64,000 bases of DNA, from assembly GCF_007826885.1 (NCBI RefSeq), contig NZ_ML675580.1, positions 62,001 to 126,000 on the forward strand, written 5' to 3'. The notes under the pieces are model-generated. The model was not told the DNA's origin, searched no databases, and worked only from the letters and a program-made list of their open reading frames with translations. Made by a program: the position numbers and the translations under genes. Shown piece after piece: positions 10,034 through 20,084 of this stretch; positions within the stretch are counted from its first letter, which is position 1; each line of letters starts with the position of its first letter. Source of the stretch: Candidatus Nitrosocosmicus arcticus. GTDB lineage: Archaea > Thermoproteota > Nitrososphaeria > Nitrososphaerales > Nitrososphaeraceae.

Positions 10034-11032
10034 TCAGTTAAAGCTGAAATCTATTCCCACGGATCTCATAGTATCTTCCACATTGTTTAATATTCCATCT
10101 ACACCCGAGCCAAATGATCCGGAACGGTCATCGTTACTCTCGTCAAAATTAAATCCAAAGTCAGAATCATTTATACTGCTTGAGTCGTCATCGTTGTTTC
10201 TACTGCTACTGCTTGAGTCGTCATCGTTGTTTCTACTGCTACTGCTTGAGTCGTCATCATCATTACTGCTGCTGCTACTGCTTGAGTCGTCATCATCATT
10301 ACTGCTGCTGCTACTGCTTGAGCCGCCACTGCCGGAGCCATCACTCCCTGATCCTGTGGAACTGCTTGCAGTTGTCTTGCAACAGATTGGACCATTTCCG
10401 GTATCTTGGTTAAATTGTTGAATTTGTGCAAAAGGCTGTAATCCACCTGCAACCTGACTCATATTACCGCCATTAGCTGTTGAATTTGAAGACTCTAACA
10501 TCATGGTATAGCTAGATAACTGTGCTTGTGTAAAGTTAGTAGCTGTGATATTTACTGAATAATAGGCTTGTAATGTTTGAGGACCATCTAAACAAAGGAT
10601 TTTGGATGTTATTTTGTTGTTTCCTTCATTGATGTTTGTATAATTATTTGATACTGTGTATTGCCAGTTAGAATAATCATTGGCTCCTTGAATGCCTGTA
10701 GGATTAACATTCTGATATGGCTTTACGTTATTTATGATAACAGAAACATCACAATCTGATGTTGCATTATCCTTTGAAACTCCTTGAATTACAAGTGAAC
10801 TGTTTGAATTTAATGGGACTAGATTTCCTTTATCTGGGGAAATTATCTTTACTCCGCCTGTAAGCTTTGTAATATTTGACACTGTGTCAGAAGAAGCAAT
10901 GGGAACAGAAGTGTTTGTACTTGCCGAAGTATTTTGCTGTGCTAATACTTGGACGTTTGCATTATAATTGATGTTAGATAATAATAATACTATCAATAGT
11001 CCTGAAAAAATAATACCAAGTCTTTTTACCAT
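10034..11032 (-). CDS. Secreted Ser/Asp-repeat protein
   Basis: 332 residues starting at ATG 11032 with a clear signal peptide (residues 8-32, ending VLAQQ). Residues 55-190 contain possible beta-sandwich strands. A Cys-Cys pair (PICCKT) precedes a low-complexity tract of alternating Ser and Asp blocks (about residues 220-295), reminiscent of Sdr-type stalks, followed by an acidic tail ending in DFSFN. There is no LPXTG-like anchor. It may be cell-surface or matrix material. The tract is encoded by imperfect DNA repeats at about 10180-10330. Confidence 0.75.
   Translation of the reverse strand: MVKRLGIIFSGLLIVLLLSNINYNANVQVLAQQNTSASTNTSVPIASSDTVSNITKLTGGVKIISPDKGNLVPLNSNSSLVIQGVSKDNATSDCDVSVIINNVKPYQNVNPTGIQGANDYSNWQYTVSNNYTNINEGNNKITSKILCLDGPQTLQAYYSVNITATNFTQAQLSSYTMMLESSNSTANGGNMSQVAGGLQPFAQIQQFNQDTGNGPICCKTTASSSTGSGSDGSGSGGSSSSSSSNDDDDSSSSSSSNDDDDSSSSSRNNDDDSSSSSRNNDDDSSSINDSDFGFNFDESNDDRSGSFGSGVDGILNNVEDTMRSVGIDFSFN
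10180..10330. repeat. In-gene Ser/Asp codon repeats
   Basis: Tandem imperfect units built from CTGCTTGAGTCGTCATC and TACTGCTGC-type words encode the Ser/Asp tract of the secreted protein. Such tracts change length easily by slippage. Confidence 0.85.
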
Positions 11033-11547
11033 ACTTAATTTTGTTATTTATATGTATATTAAAGTTTGAATAGATTTTTCTATATGATAAAACCAGTTAT
11101 ATGTACCTGCTAACCTTAATCGAAATTTAATACACCTACCAAATGGGAATGTGTTTTAAATTTATTTAGATATCTGAGAATGTTCAACAAATGATAACCC
11201 CGTTCTTTTGAAATCACTGATATGTTTCTATATAGCGACACATTCCAAGAAATCCTGTGTGGGGTTCATATTAATACCAAGATGCGCTTCCTGAACATTT
11301 GAAGGGTGAACTTTTCTAAACATTTGGATTTCTCTTGCGATTTTGAATTTCGATCTGACCATTTGGATTTGGTTTCATATGAGGAAAACTATTGGAATAT
11401 CCATAATTCATTTGTGAATTTATCGATTGATATTCTCCTATCCGGTGTATAGACTTTTATCGGCCATTAATGAATAAAGATTTATCAGGAAAAGAGGAAA
11501 CTAGCTACGTATCAAAAGATTTTTATAAAAAATAGAGCATGTCCTTT
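11033..11547. other. Intergenic, about 515 bp
   Basis: No gene or RNA was recognised between the Ser/Asp protein and the decayed CHRD gene. Confidence 0.5.
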
Positions 11548-12078
11548 TTATTGTTTCTCAGTATTCATTCGCAATTCTAAGCTAATTATCTGCCCTCTGA
11601 TTTCACCGTTAGGGTTCTGCTCTTTATGGTTATTTGCATAAGTATTATCTTCATTAAATGCATCTATTAAATCCGAGACTTACACGCCTTCAAGTGGACC
11701 TGTAAGATTATCAGCGGAGATTGCCCCGCTCTCAGATATTTGGTTTTGAGGAGTGTCATACTTAAACAGAGGAACAACAACTGGTCCGTATTCGCCTTCT
11801 ATCCCGTAATGAATGTGACCTGCCGTAGATCCTTCTTTTCCTGTAGCTTTCATAATATACTCTATACTATTTTCAGATGAAGCGAAATCAGCAATTCCTA
11901 CTGCATGGGTGTACATTGTCGGAACATCTTCGTCGACTGATAAAAACGTACCATACCCAGTATCACTTCCCTGTGCATTAGCGATTGCAAATAAATTTTG
12001 TGGTGAATAGTCGAATAAGCTTGAGGTCAAAATTACAGACATTATAATTAGCAAGGTAATTTGAATCAATTTTTTCAT
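11548..12078 (-). pseudogene. Secreted CHRD-domain protein interrupted by one TAA
   Basis: The reading frame starts at ATG 12078 with a signal peptide (ending FAIANAQG) and runs through a CHRD domain with AGHIHYGIEGEYGPVV. It stops at a TAA (11680-11682) directly after LTGPLEGV. The same frame continues for 43 codons with the rest of the domain: SDLIDAFNEDNTY, then NHKEQNPNGEIRGQII, to a TAA at 11548. In CHRD proteins the stretch after GPLEG is continuous, often with a Lys, so AAA/AAG to TAA is a likely lesion. No second lesion was seen. CHRD domains bind extracellular ligands. This is either a recent pseudogene or a truncated or readthrough product. Confidence 0.8.
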
Positions 12079-12224
12079 AGATTCAAGTTACAAGCTTGTG
12101 GCATTTAAGCAGTAGTTGAAGGGGTGAATAATACTACCTTTGCTAATTCAAGTCAATTCCACGACGAACTGAGAAAGAATATTCCTTTAGAACAATCAGA
12201 TTAAATAATTCCTTAAACATATTT

Positions 12225-12710
12225 ATGGAAATGACTGACGATAACAAGGAGTTTATCTTTAACAGTATTACTCAATGGTTAAGAGACTCTAATTTCATAA
12301 TCAGTGAGGAGAAGGTTACTGTGGTTACGTCGGAATTTTATGCAAAAGCAATTCTCACGTCAGATCAGGAACACATTCTTGAAATAGTTTCCTCCTCTGG
12401 GATTGAAACACGCTTTATGCTGCGAGTTAGGGTACATGTATCGGAACAACAATTAGAGATGTACGAGAGTCTCGAGCCGAAGGAAAAACTAACGCTCGAT
12501 GACAAAACCAGTTCGGTGATTTATCCCCAAGGCCAATCATTCGTAATAAAGGATATATTTGCTTTATTGGAGAAAATTGCCTCAATCGAACCAAAATCAA
12601 TCGATGCTAAACACGAATTCTTGCAAAATGTTTTAAATCTGTTCGAATCAGCTAGAAGATTGGAGATTAATTTTAAAGAATTTTTTTCGAACCACACAAG
12701 GAAAAACTAA
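12225..12710 (+). CDS. DUF2299-like protein, paralogue of 5303-5788
   Basis: 161 residues, start ATG 12225 (a second ATG two codons on is possible). Soluble. It matches the 5303-5788 protein along its length at ITQWLRDSNF, TSEFYAKA, LEIVSSS, FMLRVRV and LEINFKEFF. The two have diverged strongly, so duplication is old, unlike the 172-bp repeats around the other copy. Function unknown. Confidence 0.72.
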   Translation: MEMTDDNKEFIFNSITQWLRDSNFIISEEKVTVVTSEFYAKAILTSDQEHILEIVSSSGIETRFMLRVRVHVSEQQLEMYESLEPKEKLTLDDKTSSVIYPQGQSFVIKDIFALLEKIASIEPKSIDAKHEFLQNVLNLFESARRLEINFKEFFSNHTRKN

Positions 12711-12988
12711 TAACTTTTTACAAGTTATTATGAATAAAGTTTACAATGTCCTAATTACCTAGATGGATGATGTAGGATACTATAGCCAACCTGGCATGGC
12801 CACCCAGTTTCAGTCATTATTTTGATATCCGATGGTATATTAAGTAATTTTGATAGTCTTTACCAAGTCAATTTTGTTTCTTATTTTAATTGAGACGAGT
12901 TATCTGATCATTAGCGTATTAACAGGAAAGTAGTGTAGGGTGATTGATGCTTTTATTTTTTTGCTGTCTTTTACCAAATTGTGATTTA

Positions 12989-13288
12989 TTAATAATCCAA
13001 AAGGTCTAATGGATCATCCATTACATCAGTTTTTGGGTCTAAAAGATATTCCTCCCCTAAACTACATTTTAAATCTGTACAAAGCATAGGATCAACTTCA
13101 TCTTCGGTCGTAGTAGTTGTACTAGTTGCGGTATTAGAGTGACTATTATACTGTTCATGACATGATATATTCGGATTCTCTAATTCGCCGCAAATGGCGA
13201 ATGCTACTCCATTATTATTGAGTGTCGTAATTAATGTAAATGCACTCAAGATTGAAAATATAACAACTATTTTTAACAATGTTCTCAT
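12989..13288 (-). CDS. Small secreted protein with four cysteines
   Basis: 99 residues from ATG 13288. A signal peptide of about 30 residues ends at GVAFA. The mature part has four Cys in two pairs (ICGELENPNISC and LCTDLKC), a Thr-rich linker (TATSTTTTTEDE) and an acidic end (DVMDDPLDLLDY). This is one of many small exported proteins in the window. No family is recognised. Confidence 0.6.
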   Translation of the reverse strand: MRTLLKIVVIFSILSAFTLITTLNNNGVAFAICGELENPNISCHEQYNSHSNTATSTTTTTEDEVDPMLCTDLKCSLGEEYLLDPKTDVMDDPLDLLDY

Positions 13289-14731
13289 GTTGAAGTATAT
13301 TACTGTAAATAATATTAGAATTTTTAATCTAGATACTGCATGAATTATTACTATTTTTTTACTGCTATTCCAGAATCAATGGCCTTATCTAAGGTACTAA
13401 ATGCGCCAAGGTGGATTGCGTGGTTAATAATCGCAATGCTCGTGGCGTGAATCCCAACCTGTGGAGTGGAGCCAATTGAAAAATACAAGATGGAAGGGAG
13501 AAAAAGGAGTTTTATTGCTAATAATTCTTGGAGTTGAGGTCTAAAGGAACAAATACATAGGAAAATGTTATCCTAGATGAAACTAAAGTTAAAAGAAAAT
13601 CTTGGCCGGTGTTCCAAAAGATAATTGCAGATAGTCTCCTCTAATAAGGGACTCCTATTTTTCGTTGCTTCCCCAGAGTTTCAATGTACCATCCAAATTC
13701 TTCAAAGAATTTGGCTACTCTTTCACTGCAGGATCCATCTAGTAATTTTTCGTCATTACTAAATACTAGGTGGACACGTGAAAATGAAAACGAGGATGGA
13801 ATAGTAGGTGTACCTAATTAAGCAAATACAATTCAAAGCTGTTGTATTATCCCTACATCCCAAAAACTCCTGTGGAGTATGAAACTTGTGCGAATGGTTT
13901 GAACTAATACTCCTCTAAAAAATAATCCAGGGTATTTTAAATCGCATTTGAGCTATTTCTATTGTATTCTGGAGTAATTGGAAGATATCCATCTGCTGAT
14001 TTAATTTGATTTCTCATATATTGAGAGCTTATCCGAAGGGTGAGCCATTTCCTTATGCATTCTATCCAACAAGGGTAATTTCAATTCCAGAGGATCGGTA
14101 AAAATACAAACTAGTTTCTGTTAAATGGGTTTTTCCCTATCCATCTGTCCACTCGTATTCCTTGTCTGTCACTTCTTACCGATCCTACGATTACAGCGAT
14201 GTGTACCATCAAGACGGTTATGCTTGATTACATAAAAGGATAGAGTGATTGAGAGAATAAGTGTTGGGGTATGCAACTAATAGGGTCACTCCAATATTGT
14301 TAATTTCCTAACAGCTCAATTATGTTAATCACCTTGAATTAAGGTCTCGTGGGAGATCAGAAAATAAAAAAATCATAATAGTATAGACTTTTAAAACTAG
14401 GCCCGCACTTATAGGATACTGGTTCTCTGAAAATATCATAATATCCATCTAGTATTTTCCTTAAATTATGAGATAGAAAAACATCGCCTCGCACTGTACT
14501 TTTGTTCAAAGCGTGACCTATCTGAGGTTCACTTGGATTATTCATCATAAAAAACTTAGTTAAAAGAAAAAAGTGGATAATCTAAAAGAGCGAAAGTATT
14601 TAAGTTTATAAAACAAGTAACAGTAAGATGAATTCGAGATACTGCATAATTCTTAAACAAGTGGATTTAAACAATTGTGTTTTTGCAGACCTCGAGTACT
14701 TGTTTTCGGTCCGCGAGATTCGTAGGTAAGA
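13289..14731. other. 1.4-kb region with gene remnants only
   Basis: No intact gene. Two minus-strand stretches look like worn coding sequence without start codons. 13351-13572 reads STPQVGIHATSIAIINHAIH and then LGAFSTLDKAIDSGI. 13641-13817 reads RVHLVFSNDEKLLDGS and then VAKFFEEFGWYIETLG. Neither is recognised. A 63-codon minus frame at 14357-14548 is also open but has no features. Confidence 0.35.
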
Positions 14732-14983
14732 TGTCCTAATTGCACATCGGAAATGAGGTTTAGTAACAAATATGGAGTTGAAATTGATCACTGTCCACGA
14801 TGTCGTGGAGTTTGGCTTGATAGGGGAGAATTGGAAAAAGTTGCCAATATACAGAATCAATATGAAGACGACCATTATCAAAAATATCATCACGGGAAAG
14901 ATCATGATGATGATGATGACTATTATAACAGAAGGAAACACAGGAAAAAGGGCTTTTTTGGTGACATGTTTGATTTTGACTAG
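14726..14983 (+). pseudogene. TFIIB-type zinc-ribbon protein without a usable start codon
   Basis: The frame encodes CPNC (14732 onward), then SEMRFSNKYGVEIDHCPRC, GVWLDRGELEKV, a His/Asp-rich stretch (HHGKDHDDDDDYY) and a basic FFGDMFDFD tail. This is the zf-TFIIB pattern (CPxC...CPxCxGVWLDRGELEK). In frame, a TAG at 14723 is followed by GTA AGA TGT; the first ATG (14753) lies after the first CxxC, so a protein starting there would lose half of its zinc site. GTG to GTA at 14726 would explain it. It may be a decayed gene, an unusual start or a sequence error. Confidence 0.6.
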
Positions 14984-15739
14984 TTAATGAGCGGCAATTG
15001 GGCTCGTAGATGGGTGTCATTTTCATTATTTTATAATCTGTTGTTTCTGATTGTTTTGGTTTAAAGATTGTTGCTCATCTTAGTACCTCTAAGAAGTATA
15101 CGATGTATGAGGAAACCATTTTTACTTATTTAACCATTCAAATGGTTTAACTTCCTTTAACTGTTAATTCCAAGATCATAAATTCATTTTTTAGTAATGG
15201 CCAACTTGCATTTCACTCCATTCAAGTAATCTCAGAATAATTGTGAAGCTATACTACGCTTTGACTGCCCCAAGGTGTCAAGCAGCGAAGCATTCTTCTT
15301 AGAAAGGACTAACAACAGATACTCAATCTTTATCGTAACCGAAGAATCTAGTACATGAGCATATATAACAATGGTGGTCATCCGATAGTTTTGAAATGTA
15401 TTTATGAGAGATTCTCAGGTGACCGCAGCTTCTGCAAATATGATATTTACGAGAATCCATTGAGCAATACTGAATAACATTTTGGGATATAAGAATTATA
15501 TCTTAGTAAGCAAATTTTTTTCCATCTGATCCTGATAGTGCAAATTGAATCCATGTTGTTATAATATACCTTAATCCTTCACTTGAGGCTAGTAATAAAA
15601 ACTTGAGACCAGCAGTAATACTTGGAAATAGAAGTTAATTGCAAGGCCTATTCTTTTTGTTCCTATCAACATTGATATTGGAAAGCAGCAGGTGATCTTT
15701 CCCTCAACTAAACGGCTCTTCAAGCCCAAGTAATTTTCT
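14984..15739. other. Intergenic, about 750 bp
   Basis: No gene recognised; no long open frame on either strand. Confidence 0.5.
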
Positions 15740-16130
15740 TCTATATCATTCTAGGCAATCGTATAATCTTGTCTACATCATCTGGATTAGGAAAGGAGGA
15801 ATTCAAGATGCTTCCTAATCGCATCTCCAAATCATGATTTTGGATTTCGATATCACCTATTCCAACGCATTTTTTCATCTCTAATTCTGAGAGGTAATGA
15901 TCTAATATTGGATGAATCCAGGAGTTACACCCTCATCACTATTTTGCAGCTAGGTTTACTTACACGCCGTACTTCTTCTAGTAATCCTTTTGGATCCTCC
16001 ACATGAAGAAGGTTATATCGTGTCACTACAATGTCAATACTATTGATTCGGCAAGGAAGAGTGGAATATCACGGAATTCCAAATCAATATTCCTGAGTTA
16101 TATTTATCGTTGTTTAAGCTTAGTCTGCTC
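15740..16130 (-). pseudogene. Decayed SAM-dependent methyltransferase
   Basis: Two minus-strand blocks survive in the correct order. Around 16060-15950 the sequence reads INSIDIVVTRYNLLHVEDPK followed by LLEEVRRVSKPSC, the motif II/III region of type 11 methyltransferases (usually FDVVVTRYTLHHVEDP, ending KPGG). Around 15905-15745 it reads KKCVGIGDIEIQNHDLEMRL and SILNSSFPNPDDVDK, a C-terminal part. The glycine-rich SAM loop upstream is lost, and the blocks are joined through stops and frame changes. A dead gene. Confidence 0.65.
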
Positions 16131-16332
16131 GAGCATTGTGTGACATTCGTTAGATGAGCACAAAAAAAAAAACAAAAATTGTTGAATACATTCTAGATCA
16201 AAGAAAAAGCAATCTACAAAAATCCATCTTCCGTAAATCGAAAAGCAAGGATATAAAACGTCATCATTAATAACCACATTTAGACTAGAAGTATCAAAAA
16301 GTCTAATTATGAATTTTTAATGTTCGTATTAT

Positions 16333-16342
16333 GATTATATAC
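16333..16342 (+). promoter_or_regulatory. TATA box for leaderless zinc-finger gene
   Basis: GATTATATAC is centred 26 bases before the ATG at 16364, the distance expected when transcription starts at the initiation codon in archaea. Confidence 0.5.
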
Positions 16343-16363
16343 TTTGTTGTATACTATATTCCA

Positions 16364-16459
16364 ATGTCAGAAGAAAATAAGAAGAAATTCGATTGTAGGT
16401 GTGGAGCTGCTTTTGATACCGTTGAAGAATTAGATAAGCATAATCACGAAGCACATTAG
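16364..16459 (+). CDS. 31-residue C2H2-type zinc-finger miniprotein
   Basis: MSEENKKKFDCRCGAAFDTV continues to EELDKHNHEAH and a TAG. Metal ligands are C11 and C13, then H26, H28 and H31, with the Phe and Leu core residues of a C2H2 finger between them. Small fingers of this kind (C-x-C or C-x2-C, ending HxxxH) are common in this phylum. The TATA box placement supports a leaderless transcript. It may bind nucleic acid or a partner protein; no target can be inferred. Confidence 0.7.
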   Translation: MSEENKKKFDCRCGAAFDTVEELDKHNHEAH

Positions 16460-17459
16460 AACAGGCTTATTTAAGCCATAAAAACACGTCAGGATTCGAA
16501 TCAGCAGTAATTTATCATTTTTCATTATAAAATTTGATTTTGTTCAAAAATCAATTATTTTTACTTTTCAGTCAAATTGCCGTAGTTGGGATTCTCAGTT
16601 AGGTCGCTTTCGGTCTTTTGAAAGGATTTCAGAGAAGACATCTCTGAAGGAACAGTTATTATTCCATCTAGGCTGTAATGTTGCTATACAAATTTTTAGT
16701 ATCAAAGCAACATTTGTCTTTGTCATTTTTGGACGGTATCATTTCTAAAAAATTTGTCTGTCTCCCATTATCCTCTTCATTACGAATTAAATGAAGAACA
16801 TGAATTCCTTGATAAGGAATCTTTAACTCTGCGTAATTTTTTTTTTGTTCTCAACGAATATAATCGAAATGACAAAGCCAGTCCACTTGTATAAATAGTA
16901 AAAATAACACTATCAATGCTGTATTCGAAAGATTTTTTCAAATAGCTCGAAATTTTAATAAACAGTTTCGTTACTAAGTAGTTTTGAAGATTTGGATTCG
17001 TCTCAAGATTAGTAGGACAAGACATTGGACGCGATATCTAGCATTTATACTAGAAACGTTTGGATAGATTATTGGACCTAATATTTTGAAATTTGCAATT
17101 CTCACTGGTATTACTATATGATTGATAATAGAATTTCTTTCCAATGATGAACGCAAAGCATCTTCAAATCGACAATAAAACCACAAAATTCAAATTCAGC
17201 ATTAATTGAAAGTGTTTCTCTATTAATTTCCTGAGTTTTGATGAAAAATATATGATTTTGGGTCAAACGAACTAAAAATTGCGCTGATATGCTGACCTGA
17301 GACAAAAGACACATCCAAGAAAATTCTCTCTAAATTAGAGAACACAAAACCGGTCAAATAAATTAAAAGCAGTCAAAGGGATGAAAGAGATTGCAAATAT
17401 GGTGAAATAAGATTTGTTGCATTGAAGAGGTTTAAATCTCATGTAGCTTACTATCAATT
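16460..17459. other. 1-kb spacer
   Basis: Several overlapping 60-80 codon minus-strand frames (16780-17314) have unlikely composition, no domain and no good start context. No gene is supported. Confidence 0.5.
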
Positions 17460-17930
17460 ATGTCAAATAGCATTGATAACAATACATCCACATTCAATAA
17501 TAAGACAGTTCCAACTAAAGAGGACCTGGTAAACGGACTAAATGAGGATCTTGCACGTGAGTACAAAGCTATAATTCAATATGTTGTCTTCAGTACCACG
17601 CTCAAAGGAGCTGAGTATGGAAATATAGCAGAACAGTTAGAAAAGCATGCATCGGATGAACTCGATCATGCATTAAAAGTAGCAAAACAAATCGACTATT
17701 TAGGTGGAGATCCAGTAGTAAAAGGAAAAGATGCGGAAACATCGAATGAGCCTAAAAAAATGCTTGAGATAGACCTTTTCGCAGAACAAGAAACAATCAA
17801 GAACTATAGAGAAAGGATTCAACAAGCAGAGGCTGCCGGAGAATTCGCTTTATCAGAAATACTTAGAGGAATTATCACTCAGGAACAAGATCATGAGATT
17901 GATTTAAAAGATGCTCTCGGGATGAAATAA
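17460..17930 (+). CDS. Ferritin-like (bacterioferritin/DPS-type) di-iron protein
   Basis: 156 residues from ATG 17460 with a four-helix ferritin-like fold. The di-iron ligand pattern is visible: E34 in AREYKAIIQY, E67-x2-H70 in SDELDHA, a Glu in FAEQETIK (about 109-111), and E142-x2-H145 in TQEQDHEID. The N-terminal 15 residues are Asn/Thr-rich and probably disordered. The family oxidises and stores Fe(II) or protects DNA from peroxide. There is no signal peptide, so it acts in the cytoplasm. Monocistronic as far as visible. Confidence 0.88.
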   Translation: MSNSIDNNTSTFNNKTVPTKEDLVNGLNEDLAREYKAIIQYVVFSTTLKGAEYGNIAEQLEKHASDELDHALKVAKQIDYLGGDPVVKGKDAETSNEPKKMLEIDLFAEQETIKNYRERIQQAEAAGEFALSEILRGIITQEQDHEIDLKDALGMK

Positions 17931-18166
17931 TACCTTTCATCATCATAACAATCTATTTGTAAATTGATTAAACTGAAATTCCTACAGGTGCTTTAATTGT
18001 TGAAAAAACAAGGTGTTAACAATATATAAATTGTAACCATTTATTAAAAAAATAGATGTTATTTGACTCATAGCCATGAAACTGGTCTGCGAATGAATAA
18101 GAGTGGAGATATGGTGGTATTTTTGCATTCAAATAAATATTTCTCCTTTGCTTCATAGTTACGTAA

Positions 18167-19093
18167 TTGGTAGGGGCGTTATTCTCACATGTTATTGCAG
18201 AACTGTCTCTAAAGAGAATTGGTGTTAAACCATCAGAGATAGGATGGTTTTGGCTTATTGAAATCCTTCTATCCATAGTAATAATAAAATATATCGAAAA
18301 TATTATAGAAGCGATTGTACATTTAGCGACTGGTACTTGGTCACCTGGGCAGACATTGGAAGGGATCACTGGGATCTTAGCCATTGCTGGGGCAATCATG
18401 GTAGGACTGATTTTATTCCTCATATATTCAGGTAAGATTAAAGTTAAAGATAGTAACTCCAACCATATGAAGTTTTTTGAAATAACATCTCTAAAGGATT
18501 TAAAAAAAGAATCATTGCTTGACGGCCTTAAAAAAGAAATAATAATAGTGTGCGGACCTTCACCAAATTTCGTCATCGCATTTATGGAATGTGTTTGGAG
18601 ATCCAAAGAGTTGATATTCATTGAGAAACTCAATATACTAAGCCAAGAATTCAAAATCCCATCTGATATTGATGATTCAGAGAAATCAAAGAAGAAGGTA
18701 ACCAAAGGAGAGTTCCCACCAGTATCAGAGAGATCGGGAGCGAAATTGATCATAGATGACCCTTTTACGAATCAATGCTCAAGACTACTCTCCTATGTGA
18801 ATGAAACCTTCAAACCTGAATATCCGAATGTTTTAGATTTCCGAATTACAAAGGAACCCATTCATAAGTCAGTAGTTCTTATTGTCTCTTATGATTCCAA
18901 TAAACAGAATCGATTTACTGAATTATATACAGAGCCTTTTATTCCGATGGGGATGCATCATCAACATATAGCTTACAAATTTAGATCAGACCCAAAACCA
19001 AAAAAGAGTAACGAAATTAAACAAGATGATCTTTTTGATTTAGAATATTCGAATTTTCTTAAATGGTGGAAATCAGCAGCTACAAACGGATAA
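18167..19093 (+). CDS. Membrane-anchored protein of unknown function
   Basis: 308 residues from a TTG at 18167. Two hydrophobic helices (about residues 27-45 and 66-87) are followed by a hydrophilic domain to the C-terminus. The sequence between them (HLATGTWSPGQTLEGITG) and the GMHHQHIAYKF segment near residue 263 are striking but unrecognised. Immediately before the TTG is an in-frame TAA preceded by IFLLCFIVT, which looks like another membrane segment. The true N-terminus may therefore be longer and broken. Function unknown. Confidence 0.55.
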   Translation: MVGALFSHVIAELSLKRIGVKPSEIGWFWLIEILLSIVIIKYIENIIEAIVHLATGTWSPGQTLEGITGILAIAGAIMVGLILFLIYSGKIKVKDSNSNHMKFFEITSLKDLKKESLLDGLKKEIIIVCGPSPNFVIAFMECVWRSKELIFIEKLNILSQEFKIPSDIDDSEKSKKKVTKGEFPPVSERSGAKLIIDDPFTNQCSRLLSYVNETFKPEYPNVLDFRITKEPIHKSVVLIVSYDSNKQNRFTELYTEPFIPMGMHHQHIAYKFRSDPKPKKSNEIKQDDLFDLEYSNFLKWWKSAATNG

Positions 19094-19169
19094 CTTAGGA
19101 TATCACAAAAACGAAAAGATAATAGATCGTTCAATTAAAATTCGACCAACGGATGCTGTCAAACAATGC

Positions 19170-19706
19170 TTAATCAATCAAGGTTAAATGCATTTTAGTA
19201 TGTCCGTGTTTGCAGTATTCATCAGGAATATATGATTTAATGAGCAAGGTAGATAACATAAAATTACTTGGTGGGATGATAAGACACTTGGTTACGAATC
19301 GTGGTAAATTGGATACAGTCTTTGATCTTGAAGATGGTTTCCGTGATACGATCTTTAGACCCGGCAAAGCATCGATCCATTCCTTTACAATTTCTAACGC
19401 GGTAACAAGTAAAACATTGATGTAAGGATCTATTGCTTTTAACTTATAATAAAGCTGAATTCCACTCATGTTTGGCATTCTGATATCCATATCACGAGCA
19501 TAAAAATATGAATCTATTTCCATGAAATGCAGTGCGATGGCAGGATTTGAATAACTTTTGACGTTATACTTTTCGGTCCTTAGAAGGGACCCACAAATAT
19601 GCAATATATCTTCATCTATAATTAGTATATTTTGTAAACCACTAATATTTTTCTCTGTTTTGATGGCAGGTGATACGCAATTGGTTAACTTAGAAACACT
19701 AAAGTT
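19170..19706 (-). pseudogene. Response regulator receiver lacking a start codon
   Basis: The frame is open from 19706 and reads NISGLQNILIIDEDILHIC, then SYSNPAIALHFMEID, the phospho-acceptor region ARDMDIRMPNMSG, the LLVTALE switch region and SRKPSSRS near the conserved Lys. No ATG, GTG or TTG lies before the acidic pocket; the first candidate (TTG 19604) falls after it and would remove strand 1. The C-terminal tail (KHGHTKMHLTLID) is not typical. Probably a dying receiver gene. Confidence 0.6.
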
Positions 19707-19796
19707 TCAATATTTTAATCCGCATACTGAACTAAATGGTATGAGGAGAGGTATATTATAACCCCAAATGCTGCTCACCAATTCATTAAATCTGAT

Positions 19797-20084
19797 CTAG
19801 AATAGCATACCCTCATTATTTCTTTTCGAATGCTCATCAATTCCGTTCATTGTAATTTTATACTCGTCATTACCTATACGGGAAACAAAGCCGCCTACAA
19901 TTAGATTTTCAAGGGCGATATCAAAATTAGATGAGCCCGTGCTCTCTGTTAAAAATGCACGCAATTCATCATCACTTGTCAATGGAGTTTGTTGATTGGA
20001 TAGTGTAAATAATATCTCTAATATTTTATCTTCAATTTTAGGAATTGTTGCTTCGTTATCATCAGGGTTCTGAACTTTAGCCAT
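19797..20084 (-). CDS. Small winged-helix-like protein
   Basis: 95 residues from ATG 20084. IEDKILEILFTLSNQQTPLT, then FDIALENLIVGGFVSRIGND and YKITMNGIDEHSK, give the helix-helix-helix-wing order of archaeal winged-helix DNA-binding proteins (LENLIVGGFV as recognition helix, YKITMNG as wing and ITxxG motif). It could be a transcription regulator. No partner gene is adjacent. Confidence 0.6.
   Translation of the reverse strand: MAKVQNPDDNEATIPKIEDKILEILFTLSNQQTPLTSDDELRAFLTESTGSSNFDIALENLIVGGFVSRIGNDEYKITMNGIDEHSKRNNEGMLF

Noticed and set aside
14357-14548. 63-codon minus-strand frame
   Set aside because: Plausible start but no domain, and surrounded by decayed sequence. Not enough support for a gene call.
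16780-17314. Overlapping 66-81 codon minus-strand frames
   Set aside because: They overlap one another in different frames, lack motifs and have poor composition.
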